The notes beneath the pieces are model-generated. The model had not been told where the DNA came from. It did not search any database and worked only from the letters and a program-made list of their open reading frames with translations. A program made the translations under genes and the position numbers. Shown here one piece after another: positions 35,142 to 43,653 of a stretch of DNA of 64,000 nt (position 1 is the first letter of the stretch; each line of letters begins with the position of its first letter). Source of the DNA: Deltaproteobacteria bacterium (GTDB lineage Bacteria; UBA10199; JACPAL01; JACOUP01); contig JACOUP010000002.1 in the NCBI GenBank assembly GCA_016177765.1, positions 62,001 through 126,000 on the forward strand. The letters run 5' to 3'.

Positions 35142-35812
35142 TGATTCATTCGAAAATTTTGAACAATATTCCTGGGATCCAACACGGTTTTGGGACGCGG
35201 TTTGATGCCGCTCCTCCCAACACCCATCTCTTGCAACAGGTTCATGGCAAAAAGGTTGTTGTGATCAGGAGGGGAGATGAAGCGCCCGTTATTGAATCTA
35301 AGGGTGATTCACCCAAAGCGGATGCCTGGGTCACGAACGACCCCTCTCTCATCATAGGAATCAAGACGGCCGATTGCGTTCCGATTCTTCTCTATGACCC
35401 GGTCCAGAAGGGTGTGGCCGCCGTTCATGCCGGGTGGAAGGGGAGTTTGGCGAACATCTCCGGTGAGGTCGTAAAAATAATGCAGGAGGAATTTTACTCC
35501 AAACCCTCAGACCTTGTGGCGGCGATCGGTCCGGCGGTTGGCTTTCACTGTTATGAAGTCGGTTCTGATGTTGCCGATCATTTTAAGAAGGAATTTGGCG
35601 AAGACAGACAAGTTTTACAGAAGTTTGGGAGGAAATTCCTCTTGGATACCCAAGCCGTGAATCGGAGACAACTCCATGAGGCGGGACTCCTGCCTGAAAA
35701 AATTGAAATTCTTTCCTATTGCACCCATTGTCGCTCGGATCTCCTGCACTCCGTCCGCCGCGATGGCGACGAAGCCGGCCGGCAGGTAAGTTGGGTTGAA
35801 TTGTTGGGTTAA
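35141..35812 (+). CDS. YfiH/PgeF family purine-nucleoside / cell-wall editing enzyme
   Basis: The 223-residue protein belongs to the YfiH (DUF152, laccase-domain) family: zinc-site ADCVPILLYDPVQKGVAAVH followed by AGWKG, GFHCYEVG, and SYCTHCRSDLLHS. Members edit peptidoglycan precursors (PgeF) or act on purine nucleosides (LACC1-like). An in-frame 15-bp unit adds SKGDSPKADAW in a loop after the first strands. Translation is coupled to rluD, a common neighbour of this family. Confidence 0.9.
   Translation: MIHSKILNNIPGIQHGFGTRFDAAPPNTHLLQQVHGKKVVVIRRGDEAPVIESKGDSPKADAWVTNDPSLIIGIKTADCVPILLYDPVQKGVAAVHAGWKGSLANISGEVVKIMQEEFYSKPSDLVAAIGPAVGFHCYEVGSDVADHFKKEFGEDRQVLQKFGRKFLLDTQAVNRRQLHEAGLLPEKIEILSYCTHCRSDLLHSVRRDGDEAGRQVSWVELLG
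35302..35314. repeat. 15-bp unit in frame in yfiH
   Basis: A single perfect GGGTG-ATT-CACCC, read as KGDSPK. Confidence 0.8.
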
Positions 35813-36129
35813 CCGATCTTATCGATCAGTTTCTTCAATTCCCCGGAGGTGTGCAGGTCGCGGATGATGTCGCAGCCGCCGACGAATTCACCATTGATAA
35901 AGATCTGTGGCACAGTCGGCCATTGGGAGTATTCTTCGAGCGCCCCCCAAAGCTCTTCATCGGCCAGGACATCGACCGATTCAAAGGGGACTTTGTAGGT
36001 CTTGAGGACTTCGACCGCGGCGGCCGAAAAACCACAACGGGGGGCCTCCTTTTGTCCCTTCATAAAAATGATAACCTTATTTCTTTTGACCTGTTCTTCA
36101 ACCTTCTTGATCAGTTCGGGTGATGACAT
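35809..36129 (-). CDS. grxD: Monothiol glutaredoxin (Grx4/GrxD)
   Basis: The 106-residue protein has the CGFS active site (EAPRCGFSAAAVEVL, about residue 32), the TVPQIF cis-Pro loop and GGCDIIRDL. CGFS glutaredoxins bind and pass on [2Fe-2S] clusters, usually with BolA. The bolA gene lies 10 bp upstream on the same strand, supporting an iron-sulphur pair; many Fe-S enzymes are encoded nearby. Confidence 0.95.
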   Translation of the reverse strand: MSSPELIKKVEEQVKRNKVIIFMKGQKEAPRCGFSAAAVEVLKTYKVPFESVDVLADEELWGALEEYSQWPTVPQIFINGEFVGGCDIIRDLHTSGELKKLIDKIG

Positions 36130-36139
36130 GGTGTTCTCC

Positions 36140-36406
36140 TTATTTTTTTTCTTCTTCCGGTGTTAATGTATTTAACGATAGCGCATGAATCCCCCCTCCT
36201 TGGGCCTCCATGGAGGAGTGGAGGATCGTATACATCATCCGGTGCCTCGCCACGAGGTTCTTGCCGACAAATTGAGGGCTGACGACTGTTACCTGATAAT
36301 GATCCATCGTCCCTGTCAGATCCTTCACCCTCACCTCGGCCCCGGGAAGCGCCTGCTCTACCTTTATGACGATCTCATGAGGGTCCATCATTTTGATGAT
36401 GTCCAA
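36140..36406 (-). CDS. bolA: BolA family protein
   Basis: The 88-residue product has the BolA class II KH-like fold: VKDLTGTMDHYQVTVVSPQF and LVARHRMMYTILHSSMEAQG, with the conserved His that joins the Grx-BolA [2Fe-2S] cluster. First gene of bolA-grxD. No good ribosome-binding site precedes either in-frame ATG (36406 or 36388). Confidence 0.92.
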   Translation of the reverse strand: MDIIKMMDPHEIVIKVEQALPGAEVRVKDLTGTMDHYQVTVVSPQFVGKNLVARHRMMYTILHSSMEAQGGGIHALSLNTLTPEEEKK

Positions 36407-36482
36407 TTGCTAACTGATTTTGTCATACTTGGCAAGGGGGTTTTAATTGAAAAATCTATTTAAATCTCAATGAGTTTCACGC

Positions 36483-36518
36483 GTGCCTGGTACAAATGAC
36501 CCTCGTGGTGCCAGGCAC
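36483..36518. repeat. GTGCC(T/A)GG-type inverted repeat
   Basis: GTGCCTGG at 36483-36490 faces CCAGGCAC at 36511-36518 in the 120-bp gap after the barrel gene. Similar GGTGCCAGGCACC motifs are common intergenic repeats. It could also terminate the minus-strand barrel gene. Confidence 0.45.
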
Positions 36519-36529
36519 CGTTGTAAGTA

Positions 36530-37747
36530 CTAGTATTTGATGGTGAAACCCCCTGTCCCGTCGACGCCGACCTGCGATCCCCCCATGAGCGCCAGTTCCC
36601 CATAGACGCCGACGCTGAGAGGACCAGTTCGAACTTCGAGAGCATGCATTCCCAAGGAAAATCGGCCCAAGGGGTCCCAAGATCGCAGGTGCTCCGTTCC
36701 ATCCGGTTTTTTAACGGCAGTTCTGTTGTACAGGAAACCCATGCCGAGTGTCGCAAAGGGGGCCAATGCACGGATGCGTGGGTGGAGATCCGGGGCGAGC
36801 GGTTGTAATTCAAATTCACGGATGATGAAACCCATCGCCGACTGGGAATGACGTTCAAACTTTTCATCCCCCAAAAGATTCCGAAGACTCTCATCCAATG
36901 GCAGATCCCTCTTGGGCTGAAAAGAATCAGTGGATTTACCGTACAGGAATCGGACATGGATCGGCCCACGCCCCAAAAACCAGCCGACTGGTCTGGCGGC
37001 CCCCCAACCGGCGGTATTCACCTGTAAGTCAACCGCAAGGTCGGCACCGTAGATGAACATGGTATCGTTAGGATAAGCCCCTTCCAGATTCACCGGGTCG
37101 TGGCCTACAAAACGGGCAAAACCGGCAACCAGTGGTGTGGCGATGACTCGATGGAATCTTTTGCGATCTGGGGAAAACGGGCTTCCGGTCAGGATTTCGT
37201 ACCGTTGCTGGATCGGGGGGTGGGCCTGCAGGAGCCGTCCCAATTCTGAAAGGCCGTTGGATCGATAGCGTTGTCGTTCCTGGCCGGTGACGATTCCGGG
37301 AGAGGCCTCGTCGGTCAGGGTATCCTGCACAATGGCGACCTGGTCCGGGTGAAGACCGAGTTCGACCAGTCTTTTTTGCTCTTCGTCATCAAACTTACCA
37401 TCATTCGCGTAGGCCTGCGAGATCTCCCGTGAAACGACCTCGAAGTCGATCAGATGCAGGGCGTGCAGACGACGGAGGAGGGGGGGCTGTTCCCGGAGGA
37501 TTGCCCCCAATTCAAAGAGATCGGCTGTGATGTAATCAACCATCTCCTCATCGGTCACAATTCCAGGAGAACCGGCATCCTTTAATGATTGTTCAATCAG
37601 GACGACCCCTTCCGCCGTGAGGCCCGCCTCCTGGATCCTTTGGATTTCCGCCGGACTGAAAGAGCCATCGTCGGCGTAGGCCTCGGTGATAAGGGCCGCT
37701 ACTTCAGACGCGTCGATTTTTCTGAGTGTGACCGGGTCATCCGCCAT
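36530..37747 (-). CDS. Protein with tandem EF-hand-like modules and a C-terminal barrel-like part
   Basis: Function unknown, 405 residues, no signal peptide visible. Residues 1-75 and 88-160 are two copies of one module, each with a Ca-loop-like stretch (YADDGSFSPAEIQRI and YANDGKFDDEEQKRL) and a following SPGIVT segment. From about residue 200 come amphipathic strands, Gly- and aromatic-rich (TMFIYGADLAVDLQVNT, FATLGMGFLYNRT, FSLGMHALEV) and a final FTIKY, as in outer-membrane proteins. A barrel without a Sec signal is contradictory, so either the true start is upstream or the barrel reading is wrong. It lies 37 bp after tldD on the same strand. Confidence 0.72.
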   Translation of the reverse strand: MADDPVTLRKIDASEVAALITEAYADDGSFSPAEIQRIQEAGLTAEGVVLIEQSLKDAGSPGIVTDEEMVDYITADLFELGAILREQPPLLRRLHALHLIDFEVVSREISQAYANDGKFDDEEQKRLVELGLHPDQVAIVQDTLTDEASPGIVTGQERQRYRSNGLSELGRLLQAHPPIQQRYEILTGSPFSPDRKRFHRVIATPLVAGFARFVGHDPVNLEGAYPNDTMFIYGADLAVDLQVNTAGWGAARPVGWFLGRGPIHVRFLYGKSTDSFQPKRDLPLDESLRNLLGDEKFERHSQSAMGFIIREFELQPLAPDLHPRIRALAPFATLGMGFLYNRTAVKKPDGTEHLRSWDPLGRFSLGMHALEVRTGPLSVGVYGELALMGGSQVGVDGTGGFTIKY

Positions 37748-37784
37748 GCACCGGTATTCTTCGGCGGGGGAGCAGATGAGTTGC

Positions 37785-39173
37785 TTACTTTTCCTGGCAC
37801 CCTCCGACAGTTAATTCCGGAATCCGAAGGGTCGGTTGAGCGTCTCCTACCGGGACCCCTTGGCCATCCTTGCCGCAGGTGCCGATCCCAAAGCCCAAGT
37901 CGGAGCCGACCCTATCGATGGTGCGGAGGACCTCCGGGCCATTACCGGTCAACATCGCCCCACGGACCGGTTCGCCGATCCGGCCATTTTCGATCAGGTA
38001 CCCTTCGTTGACCTCAAAGACAAAATCACCGTTGACCGTATTCACCTGACCGCCCCCCATCTTTTTGACAAAGAGTCCCTTGGGGGTGGAACGGAGAATA
38101 GAGGCGGGGTCATCGGTGCCGGGGGCAATGATCGTGTTAGTCATCCGGCAGATCGGTTTGAAGCGGTAACTTTCCCGCCGTCCATTGCCGGTTGAAGGGA
38201 CGCCATCCTTCATTCCCATCAGATGATCATACATGTAATTTTTCAAAATCCCTTTGTCGACAAGGACCGTTTTTTCCGAAGGGGTTCCTTCATCATCGAA
38301 AAGGAACGAGCCACGACGGGTCGGCAGGGTGGCATCGTCCCAGATGGTGATCTGGGGAGTGGCAATTTTTTGCCCCTTTTTCCCGTGGTAAACGGAGAGT
38401 TTTTCACTGGCCAGATCTGCTTCAAGGCCGTGACCGATCGCCTCGTGGACCATGGTTCCACCCGCCTCCGAGGAAAGAACAACCGGCATCCGACCGGCCG
38501 GAGATTGCTTGGCCTTGAGGGCTAGGAAGGCCTGACGGACCGCCTCCCTGGCCACCTTCTCTGGTGTTTCTTTTTCCAACAGTTCCAACCCGAGATACCC
38601 CCCGACAGGGTAATAACCGGTTTGGATCAGGCCGTTGGTCGCCGCAGTGATATGGACAAAAAAGAGGGTGTAGCTCCTTTCTTCTTCGGTCAAGGCACCC
38701 AGCGAATTGGCAATCCAGAGGTTTTTACGATTGTCTCCATAGACCACCTTGACCTGTTTGACCGGACCACCGGCCTCCCACCCGATACGGGCCGCCTCAG
38801 TGACAAAACCGACCTTCTTTTCCAGTTCCGTTTTCCAGGGAGGGATTTCAACAGGGAGTGAAAGCCCGGAGGATGTTGATTTGAGTTTGATCGGCCGGCC
38901 AAAGGTTTTTGCCTGGACCGCCTCAGAAATCTTCCCGGCCAAGGCGAGGAGTGCTTTTTCAGATATTTCGTTGGTGTAGCCGTAGGCGGTTTGATGATTA
39001 TGAATAACACGGATTCCCACCCCCCGGTCCACTCCCTGAACGATCTTTTCTATCTTTTTGTCCTCAGAGATGATCTGTGTCGGCTCCGATTCCTCGGCGT
39101 AAATTTCAGCAAAATCGCCGCCGTTTTTAAGGGCTGTTTTTAAAATTTTTTGGCAGTCGAAATTTTGAATCAT
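37785..39173 (-). CDS. tldD: TldD metallopeptidase
   Basis: TldD and TldE form a metalloprotease that processes peptides such as microcin B17 and CcdA. The 462-residue protein has the zinc motif EAGGTMVHEAIGHGLEADL (HExxxH near residue 235), GTPSEKTVLVDKGILKNYMY, and RRESYRFKPICRMTNTIIAPG. No tldE is next to it in the window. Its ATG overlaps the stop of the upstream radical SAM gene (TGATG), so the two are one transcriptional and translational unit. Confidence 0.93.
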   Translation of the reverse strand: MIQNFDCQKILKTALKNGGDFAEIYAEESEPTQIISEDKKIEKIVQGVDRGVGIRVIHNHQTAYGYTNEISEKALLALAGKISEAVQAKTFGRPIKLKSTSSGLSLPVEIPPWKTELEKKVGFVTEAARIGWEAGGPVKQVKVVYGDNRKNLWIANSLGALTEEERSYTLFFVHITAATNGLIQTGYYPVGGYLGLELLEKETPEKVAREAVRQAFLALKAKQSPAGRMPVVLSSEAGGTMVHEAIGHGLEADLASEKLSVYHGKKGQKIATPQITIWDDATLPTRRGSFLFDDEGTPSEKTVLVDKGILKNYMYDHLMGMKDGVPSTGNGRRESYRFKPICRMTNTIIAPGTDDPASILRSTPKGLFVKKMGGGQVNTVNGDFVFEVNEGYLIENGRIGEPVRGAMLTGNGPEVLRTIDRVGSDLGFGIGTCGKDGQGVPVGDAQPTLRIPELTVGGCQEK

Positions 39174-40441
39174 CAGTTGAGAATATCCATAAAAGCAGAG
39201 ACTGAAAAGAGCGCCTTACCAACCCCTGCCGGGCCATAACCGGGAGGGAGGGGAAGGTTATGCTTATAAAATGTTTCACGGTAAACTTCAAGGAGTCTGA
39301 GATAATAATCCAGGGGGGGTGGTTCCGGGTTGGTGGTGTAAAGGGTTGTTCCCGGTTCGACGCACCAGACGGTAAAGCGGGGGGCGATCCCGCGGGACAT
39401 AAAATAGTTGAGGCCTTCCTCGGTCGAACGGATCGCCTCAGAGACGGTTTGAAAACCGTGGGGTTTTGACATTTCGATTCCAGCTACGAAATTGGGAATC
39501 ACTTGGGAAGGGCCAAAGATTTCGGCGGCATCCAGAATCCTTTTGATCCATTCATCGCGGCCGATCATTTTTTCTTTTCCAGGGCAAAGTTGGACAAAGA
39601 GGTTTTTGTCCCAGACCTCAAAATTGGGGTGGTAGATTTGGTAGCCCGCTTTTTTCAGTTGTTTGACATTTTTTAGAGGAAGGGCCTGAACCACCGCCTT
39701 GGGGATCCAGCGCCCTGGGAATTTTGATTCAATCGCCTCGGCATAACGGGCGTAGAATGCCGCCTCATCCATTCCTTCCAGTGTTGAGGTAATGCTGCCG
39801 CCGGTAACAGTGTAGGCCTGGCTGACCCGTTCTGTATCTTTCTCTTTGATGATTTTCAGCCCTTCCAGGATCTCTTCCACCTGTTTGACACCGGTGTAAG
39901 AACGCTCCTTTTTCTGTTGGCGGTAGTTTTCATTGATATCGCAGAACTGGCATTCTTCTTTTTCCCCCCAGTATTGGCAGAGCCGGAAGGCGGTGAGGTA
40001 GATCAGATAACCCCATTCAATCGTTGGTGCGATATCCTGCACCGGTTTGCCGCTTGAAAGTGGTTCGTCGTAGTAAGCAGGACGCGAAGGGGGGAGAACG
40101 GTTGCGAGAGTTTCCCCCCCTTGACACAATCGAAACTCTCCCTCCTGCCAGTTAATCTGATAGGGGGAATGGGGATTCAGACGAACGGAGACGATGGTCC
40201 TTTTTAAATCATAAGGCCCCCCGGTCAGTGCAATTTCTTCAGGGGCCGCTGTTTTTTCAAGAGGGCTCAACTCTTTTTGCAAAACCCTGTCGAAGGAAAA
40301 AATAAAATAGGACTTTTCCTTTTTGCCGGACATCCTTTGAAGGGCCTCTTCCGTAAAGGCGATTCCAAGCCGGAGCAAGTCAGTCTTCAGGATCGCCTCT
40401 GGAGGCAGGTCACCGAAAGATTTGATGAGGGTGTCCATCAT
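39173..40441 (-). CDS. Radical SAM enzyme with atypical CX8CX2C cluster motif
   Basis: The 422-residue protein has three closely spaced cysteines in FRLCQYWGEKEECQFCDINE (CX8CX2C, about residues 148-160), a barrel with YTVTGGSITSTLEG (GGE-like position), and a C-terminal SxxAFMDIL. The canonical radical SAM spacing is CX3CX2C; this longer first loop is known from only a few subfamilies. The N-terminal 130 residues form an extra domain. It is coupled to tldD downstream. Together a radical SAM enzyme and TldD could modify and then process a peptide, but no precursor gene is evident. Confidence 0.8.
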   Translation of the reverse strand: MMDTLIKSFGDLPPEAILKTDLLRLGIAFTEEALQRMSGKKEKSYFIFSFDRVLQKELSPLEKTAAPEEIALTGGPYDLKRTIVSVRLNPHSPYQINWQEGEFRLCQGGETLATVLPPSRPAYYDEPLSSGKPVQDIAPTIEWGYLIYLTAFRLCQYWGEKEECQFCDINENYRQQKKERSYTGVKQVEEILEGLKIIKEKDTERVSQAYTVTGGSITSTLEGMDEAAFYARYAEAIESKFPGRWIPKAVVQALPLKNVKQLKKAGYQIYHPNFEVWDKNLFVQLCPGKEKMIGRDEWIKRILDAAEIFGPSQVIPNFVAGIEMSKPHGFQTVSEAIRSTEEGLNYFMSRGIAPRFTVWCVEPGTTLYTTNPEPPPLDYYLRLLEVYRETFYKHNLPLPPGYGPAGVGKALFSVSAFMDILN

Positions 40442-40536
40442 TCAAAATGATGAAATCATATCCCTTTTTGTGAGTCAATATCTCCGACTTAAGTTTTAGA
40501 GATTCCTAAGGCCCTTTTTTCTGGTAGAATGATCCG

Positions 40537-40860
40537 ATGCTGGTACGGGTCCTATTTCTTATTTTTGCGGTGATGATTGTTCTGCCTGGTCTTGGATTTG
40601 CGGGATCGGATCTCCTGCCGGATCGGTTCAATGGTCCCCTGGTCTATGAAACTTCTTTGGGGGTTGGTCTGATCAAGGGTTACGATTTTTTTGAGGGGGA
40701 AGAATTCAAAAGGGCGATCACCAGTCTGCCGGGGGCAGGACTGATTTGTTCTTATGGGACCCGGGCGGCGCAACCGGGCAACCGTCCTTTGACATACCCG
40801 ACCCTTCTGCCGAGGCCGCGTTGGAAACGGTCAATCTTTTGCCTCAATATTCCCTTCTGA
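40537..40860 (+). pseudogene. Truncated or frameshifted secreted protein
   Basis: A clear signal peptide (MLVRVLFLIFAVMIVLPGLG, cleavage near FAG) and about 45 plausible residues are followed by low-quality sequence (GTRAAQPGNRPLTYPTLLPR). From about 40800 a different frame (+1 relative) reads SAEAALETVNLLPQYSLL, which looks like genuine coding. A frameshift near 40745 in a longer gene cut by the convergent DUF3047 gene would explain this; a sequencing error is possible. Confidence 0.5.
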
Positions 40861-41574
40861 AATCCGAAAATCGTCGTAGTCGCAGATGGCAGGGGTTTTT
40901 GTGCCATCGCCATCGGTCAAAAGGCCGAATCCCACTGGGTCTTTATCAGGACTGGACTTAAAGAGACGCTGGTATTCTTTGACGATGTTGAGAGAGACGG
41001 TTTGCCACTGGCCAAGGTTTTGGGAACCACTGGCGGCCGTCACGACATAAAAATCACCGGGGGTATCCTCAGTGACCGTTCCGACCGGGAGATCAGTGCT
41101 CCAGACATATTTGACCGCTTTTCCTCCATAGCCGCCAAAGATGATGTAAACGCCGCAGGCGTTATCATTAAACTTCTCGTGGTTTTTCGGAGTGGGGATC
41201 GCCTTGGCCCGCCATCGCCAGGAGATGTTGGGCCATCGGGAGAGCTCCCAGTAAAACCGCTTGAAGATCTGTACGCCAATATCTTGAGTTTCTCCTGAGG
41301 CCGTCGCGTTGAGGTAGTGATTATCACCCTCTGTCTGGACCGAATAGACCTGCATCGCCTTCCCTCTCTGAAAGGGGTAGGTTCTGAACCTCGTCGGGAA
41401 CTTGCCGACCGGCTCTGTATTAAAACCTTCTATGACCCGGAGTGGGGGCAATGGTTTGAGGCTGTAAGGGTTCGCCCAGAGTCCCCAAGGAGGGGAAAGG
41501 AGAAAAACCGTCACAAAAAAGTAGCCCTTGCAGAGGCGACTTTGTTTGGTTATCTTAGGAGACCTATGTGGCAT
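40831..41574 (-). CDS. DUF3047 family periplasmic protein
   Basis: The 247-residue protein has an N-terminal signal (FFVTVFLLSPPWGLWA) and DUF3047 hallmarks: ISWRWRAKAIPTP, FNDNACGVYIIFGGYGG, VKYVWSTDLPVGT and a final ICDYDDFRI. The domain probably has a jelly-roll fold; function unknown. The next upstream gene on the other strand is the glycosyltransferase, divergent by 93 bp. Confidence 0.85.
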   Translation of the reverse strand: MPHRSPKITKQSRLCKGYFFVTVFLLSPPWGLWANPYSLKPLPPLRVIEGFNTEPVGKFPTRFRTYPFQRGKAMQVYSVQTEGDNHYLNATASGETQDIGVQIFKRFYWELSRWPNISWRWRAKAIPTPKNHEKFNDNACGVYIIFGGYGGKAVKYVWSTDLPVGTVTEDTPGDFYVVTAASGSQNLGQWQTVSLNIVKEYQRLFKSSPDKDPVGFGLLTDGDGTKTPAICDYDDFRISEGNIEAKD

Positions 41575-41666
41575 CAGTGCTTCAAATTTATTTTCAGAGT
41601 CGGTCAGGTAATTTCCTATGCTGTCCGGTTCAGTCTACTCGTCTTCATAGGGACAAGCAACAAATT

Positions 41667-42818
41667 ATGGGACGTGGAATAAAAAAGATCGGCATTGTCA
41701 CGGAATATTTCTACCCGCATCTGGGGGGGATTACCGAGCATGTTTACTATTTCTCCAAGGAACTGGCCAGGAGGGGATTTGAGGTCGTTCTCCTGACAGG
41801 ATTCAAGGGAGAAGAGCTCGAGGTCGAACTTCCGCCGTCGGTGAGGATTATCCGTTTGGGAAAGAGCATTTCCATTTTTTCAAATAACTCTTATGGCAGG
41901 GTGACCATCGGCACCAATCTGGGGAGAAAAATCAAAAAGGTTTTAGCCGATGAGCAGTTTGATCTCCTTCATATTCATTCGCCGATCATGATGACACTCC
42001 CCCTCCTTTTCCAGAAATATACCAATACGGTGACTATCGGCACTTTTCATACCTATTTTGACACCCTTTTCCCCTATAAAATTTGGCGGAAGACGTCTCA
42101 GCGTTATCTTGACAAACTGGACGGTCGGATTGCCGTTTCGCAATCTTGCATCGATGCAATGAATCGATATTTCCGGGGAGACTATACGATCATTCCCAAC
42201 GGGGTCGAGACCTCCTGGTTTTCCACCCCTTCAGGCCGGATCCAAAAATATGACGATGGGTCGCAAAATATCCTGTTTCTCGGGCGGCTTGATCCCCGTA
42301 ACGGCCTCAATATATTGTTGGATGCTTTTCCGCATATTGAACGGAAACTTCCGAATGCCAGACTCATCGTTGTCGGAGACGGGCCGATGCGGCATTTCTT
42401 TGAGAAAAGGGCCGGCACCTTGATCAACCGCAAGATATTTTTTGAGGGGCAGATCAATGGAAATCGTCCCGACTATTTTGCCACCAGTCACGTCTTTTGT
42501 TACCCGGCCACCAAGGCCTCTTTCGGCATCACCCTCCTTGAGGCGATGGCCGCCGGAACGCCGGTTGTCGCGGCCGATAATCCCGGTTTTAAGGGGCTCA
42601 TCCGGCATGGGGTCAACGGGTTTCTTGTCCCCAAGGACAACCCTCCCATCCTTGCCGAGGCCCTGGTCAAAATTTTGGACGAAAAGGGCCTCGCCCAGAA
42701 GTTGGTTGAGGGGGGACGGGCGGAGGCGGAAAGACATTCTTGGGCCAAGGTGACGGATAGGGTCATCGAGTTCTACAACCAGATTTATTTGCAAAAGAAG
42801 GGAGTTCCGTTTGGGTGA
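41667..42818 (+). CDS. GT4 glycosyltransferase (PimA-like)
   Basis: The 383-residue GT-B enzyme has an N-terminal GIVTEYFYPHLGGITEHV acceptor loop, HIHSPIMMTLPLL, GTFHTYF, and a C-terminal donor domain with FLGRLDPRNGLNILLDAF, VVGDGP and SFGITLLEAMAAGTPVVAAD (EX7E). The pattern resembles phosphatidylinositol mannosyltransferases acting on membrane lipids. ATG 41667 starts directly before the first strand. Its stop TGA lies in a 15-bp repeat unit. First gene of an envelope operon with the deacetylase and MMPL genes. Confidence 0.88.
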   Translation: MGRGIKKIGIVTEYFYPHLGGITEHVYYFSKELARRGFEVVLLTGFKGEELEVELPPSVRIIRLGKSISIFSNNSYGRVTIGTNLGRKIKKVLADEQFDLLHIHSPIMMTLPLLFQKYTNTVTIGTFHTYFDTLFPYKIWRKTSQRYLDKLDGRIAVSQSCIDAMNRYFRGDYTIIPNGVETSWFSTPSGRIQKYDDGSQNILFLGRLDPRNGLNILLDAFPHIERKLPNARLIVVGDGPMRHFFEKRAGTLINRKIFFEGQINGNRPDYFATSHVFCYPATKASFGITLLEAMAAGTPVVAADNPGFKGLIRHGVNGFLVPKDNPPILAEALVKILDEKGLAQKLVEGGRAEAERHSWAKVTDRVIEFYNQIYLQKKGVPFG

Positions 42819-43653
42819 ACTACCCTTGCCGTTCAGGGTTTACGTCGAGGTCTTCCTTATCGTTCTGGGTGGTGTCGGGCTTGGTTTTCTCCTTCTCATC
42901 CGTTTCTTGCGCTCCTTTAAATCAGGCCAACCGATTCGGATCCTCAGGAGGGGGCTGGTTTTTTTATTTTATGGGATTATGGCCTTCTTGGCCTGTTCTG
43001 CTTTTATTCCTTGTTTTAATCCCTGGGGAGAAACTCTCTGTCACGGCCCCCGTTCCGAGAAACTGGTGGCTTTAACCTTTGATGACGGGCCGAACGAACC
43101 GTACACCTCTCAAATTCTGGATATCCTTAAAGGGTACGACGTCCCCGCGGCATTTTTTGTGGTTGGTAAAAATGTGGAGCGATACCCTGGAGTGGTGGAG
43201 AGGATGAACCGTGAAGGCTTCCTGGTAGGGAACCATACCTGGGATCATCGTCCTCTTGTCTGGATGAGGTCTGACGAGGCCGAAAAAGAAATCCTGGGAT
43301 GGGAAAGAGCGATGAATGGTCTTGGAACACCTCCCGCAAAACTTTTTAGGGCTCCCCATGGTTGGAAGAGTCCGTGGCTGGTTTCTTTGTTAAAGGGGAG
43401 GGGGTATCGTTTCATCGGGTGGAGTCGGGGTGTCTGGGACAGTGATCAGCCAGGGGTTGATATTTTGTTCAACCGGTTGACGAAAGAAATGACAAATGGA
43501 GAGATTATTCTTCTTCATGACGGGGCCGAGGCTCGCGCGGGGGTGGATCGGAGCCAAACGGTTACCATTCTTCCCGCCGTCATTGAATCGTACCGAAAGA
43601 ACGGGTTTCAATTTGTTTCCCTGGAGGAATTTTTGAAACGAGCCCCTCGATGA
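42811..43653 (+). CDS. Membrane-anchored polysaccharide deacetylase (NodB family)
   Basis: The 280-residue protein has two N-terminal TM helices followed by a NodB domain: VALTFDDGPNEPYTSQILD (metal Asp), VGNHTWDHRPL (His pair), LFRAPHGWKSPW, and IILLHDGA. Such enzymes N-deacetylate amino sugars of polysaccharides or glycolipids. TTG 42811 is a likely start, inside the repeat unit and overlapping the glycosyltransferase by 8 bp; the next gene overlaps by 4 bp. The active site is probably periplasmic. Confidence 0.87.
   Translation: MGELPLPFRVYVEVFLIVLGGVGLGFLLLIRFLRSFKSGQPIRILRRGLVFLFYGIMAFLACSAFIPCFNPWGETLCHGPRSEKLVALTFDDGPNEPYTSQILDILKGYDVPAAFFVVGKNVERYPGVVERMNREGFLVGNHTWDHRPLVWMRSDEAEKEILGWERAMNGLGTPPAKLFRAPHGWKSPWLVSLLKGRGYRFIGWSRGVWDSDQPGVDILFNRLTKEMTNGEIILLHDGAEARAGVDRSQTVTILPAVIESYRKNGFQFVSLEEFLKRAPR
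42813..42825. repeat. 15-bp unit at the glycosyltransferase/deacetylase junction
   Basis: GGGTG-AAC-TACCC, one mismatch from the unit. Its GGGTGA provides the stop of the upstream gene. Confidence 0.6.
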
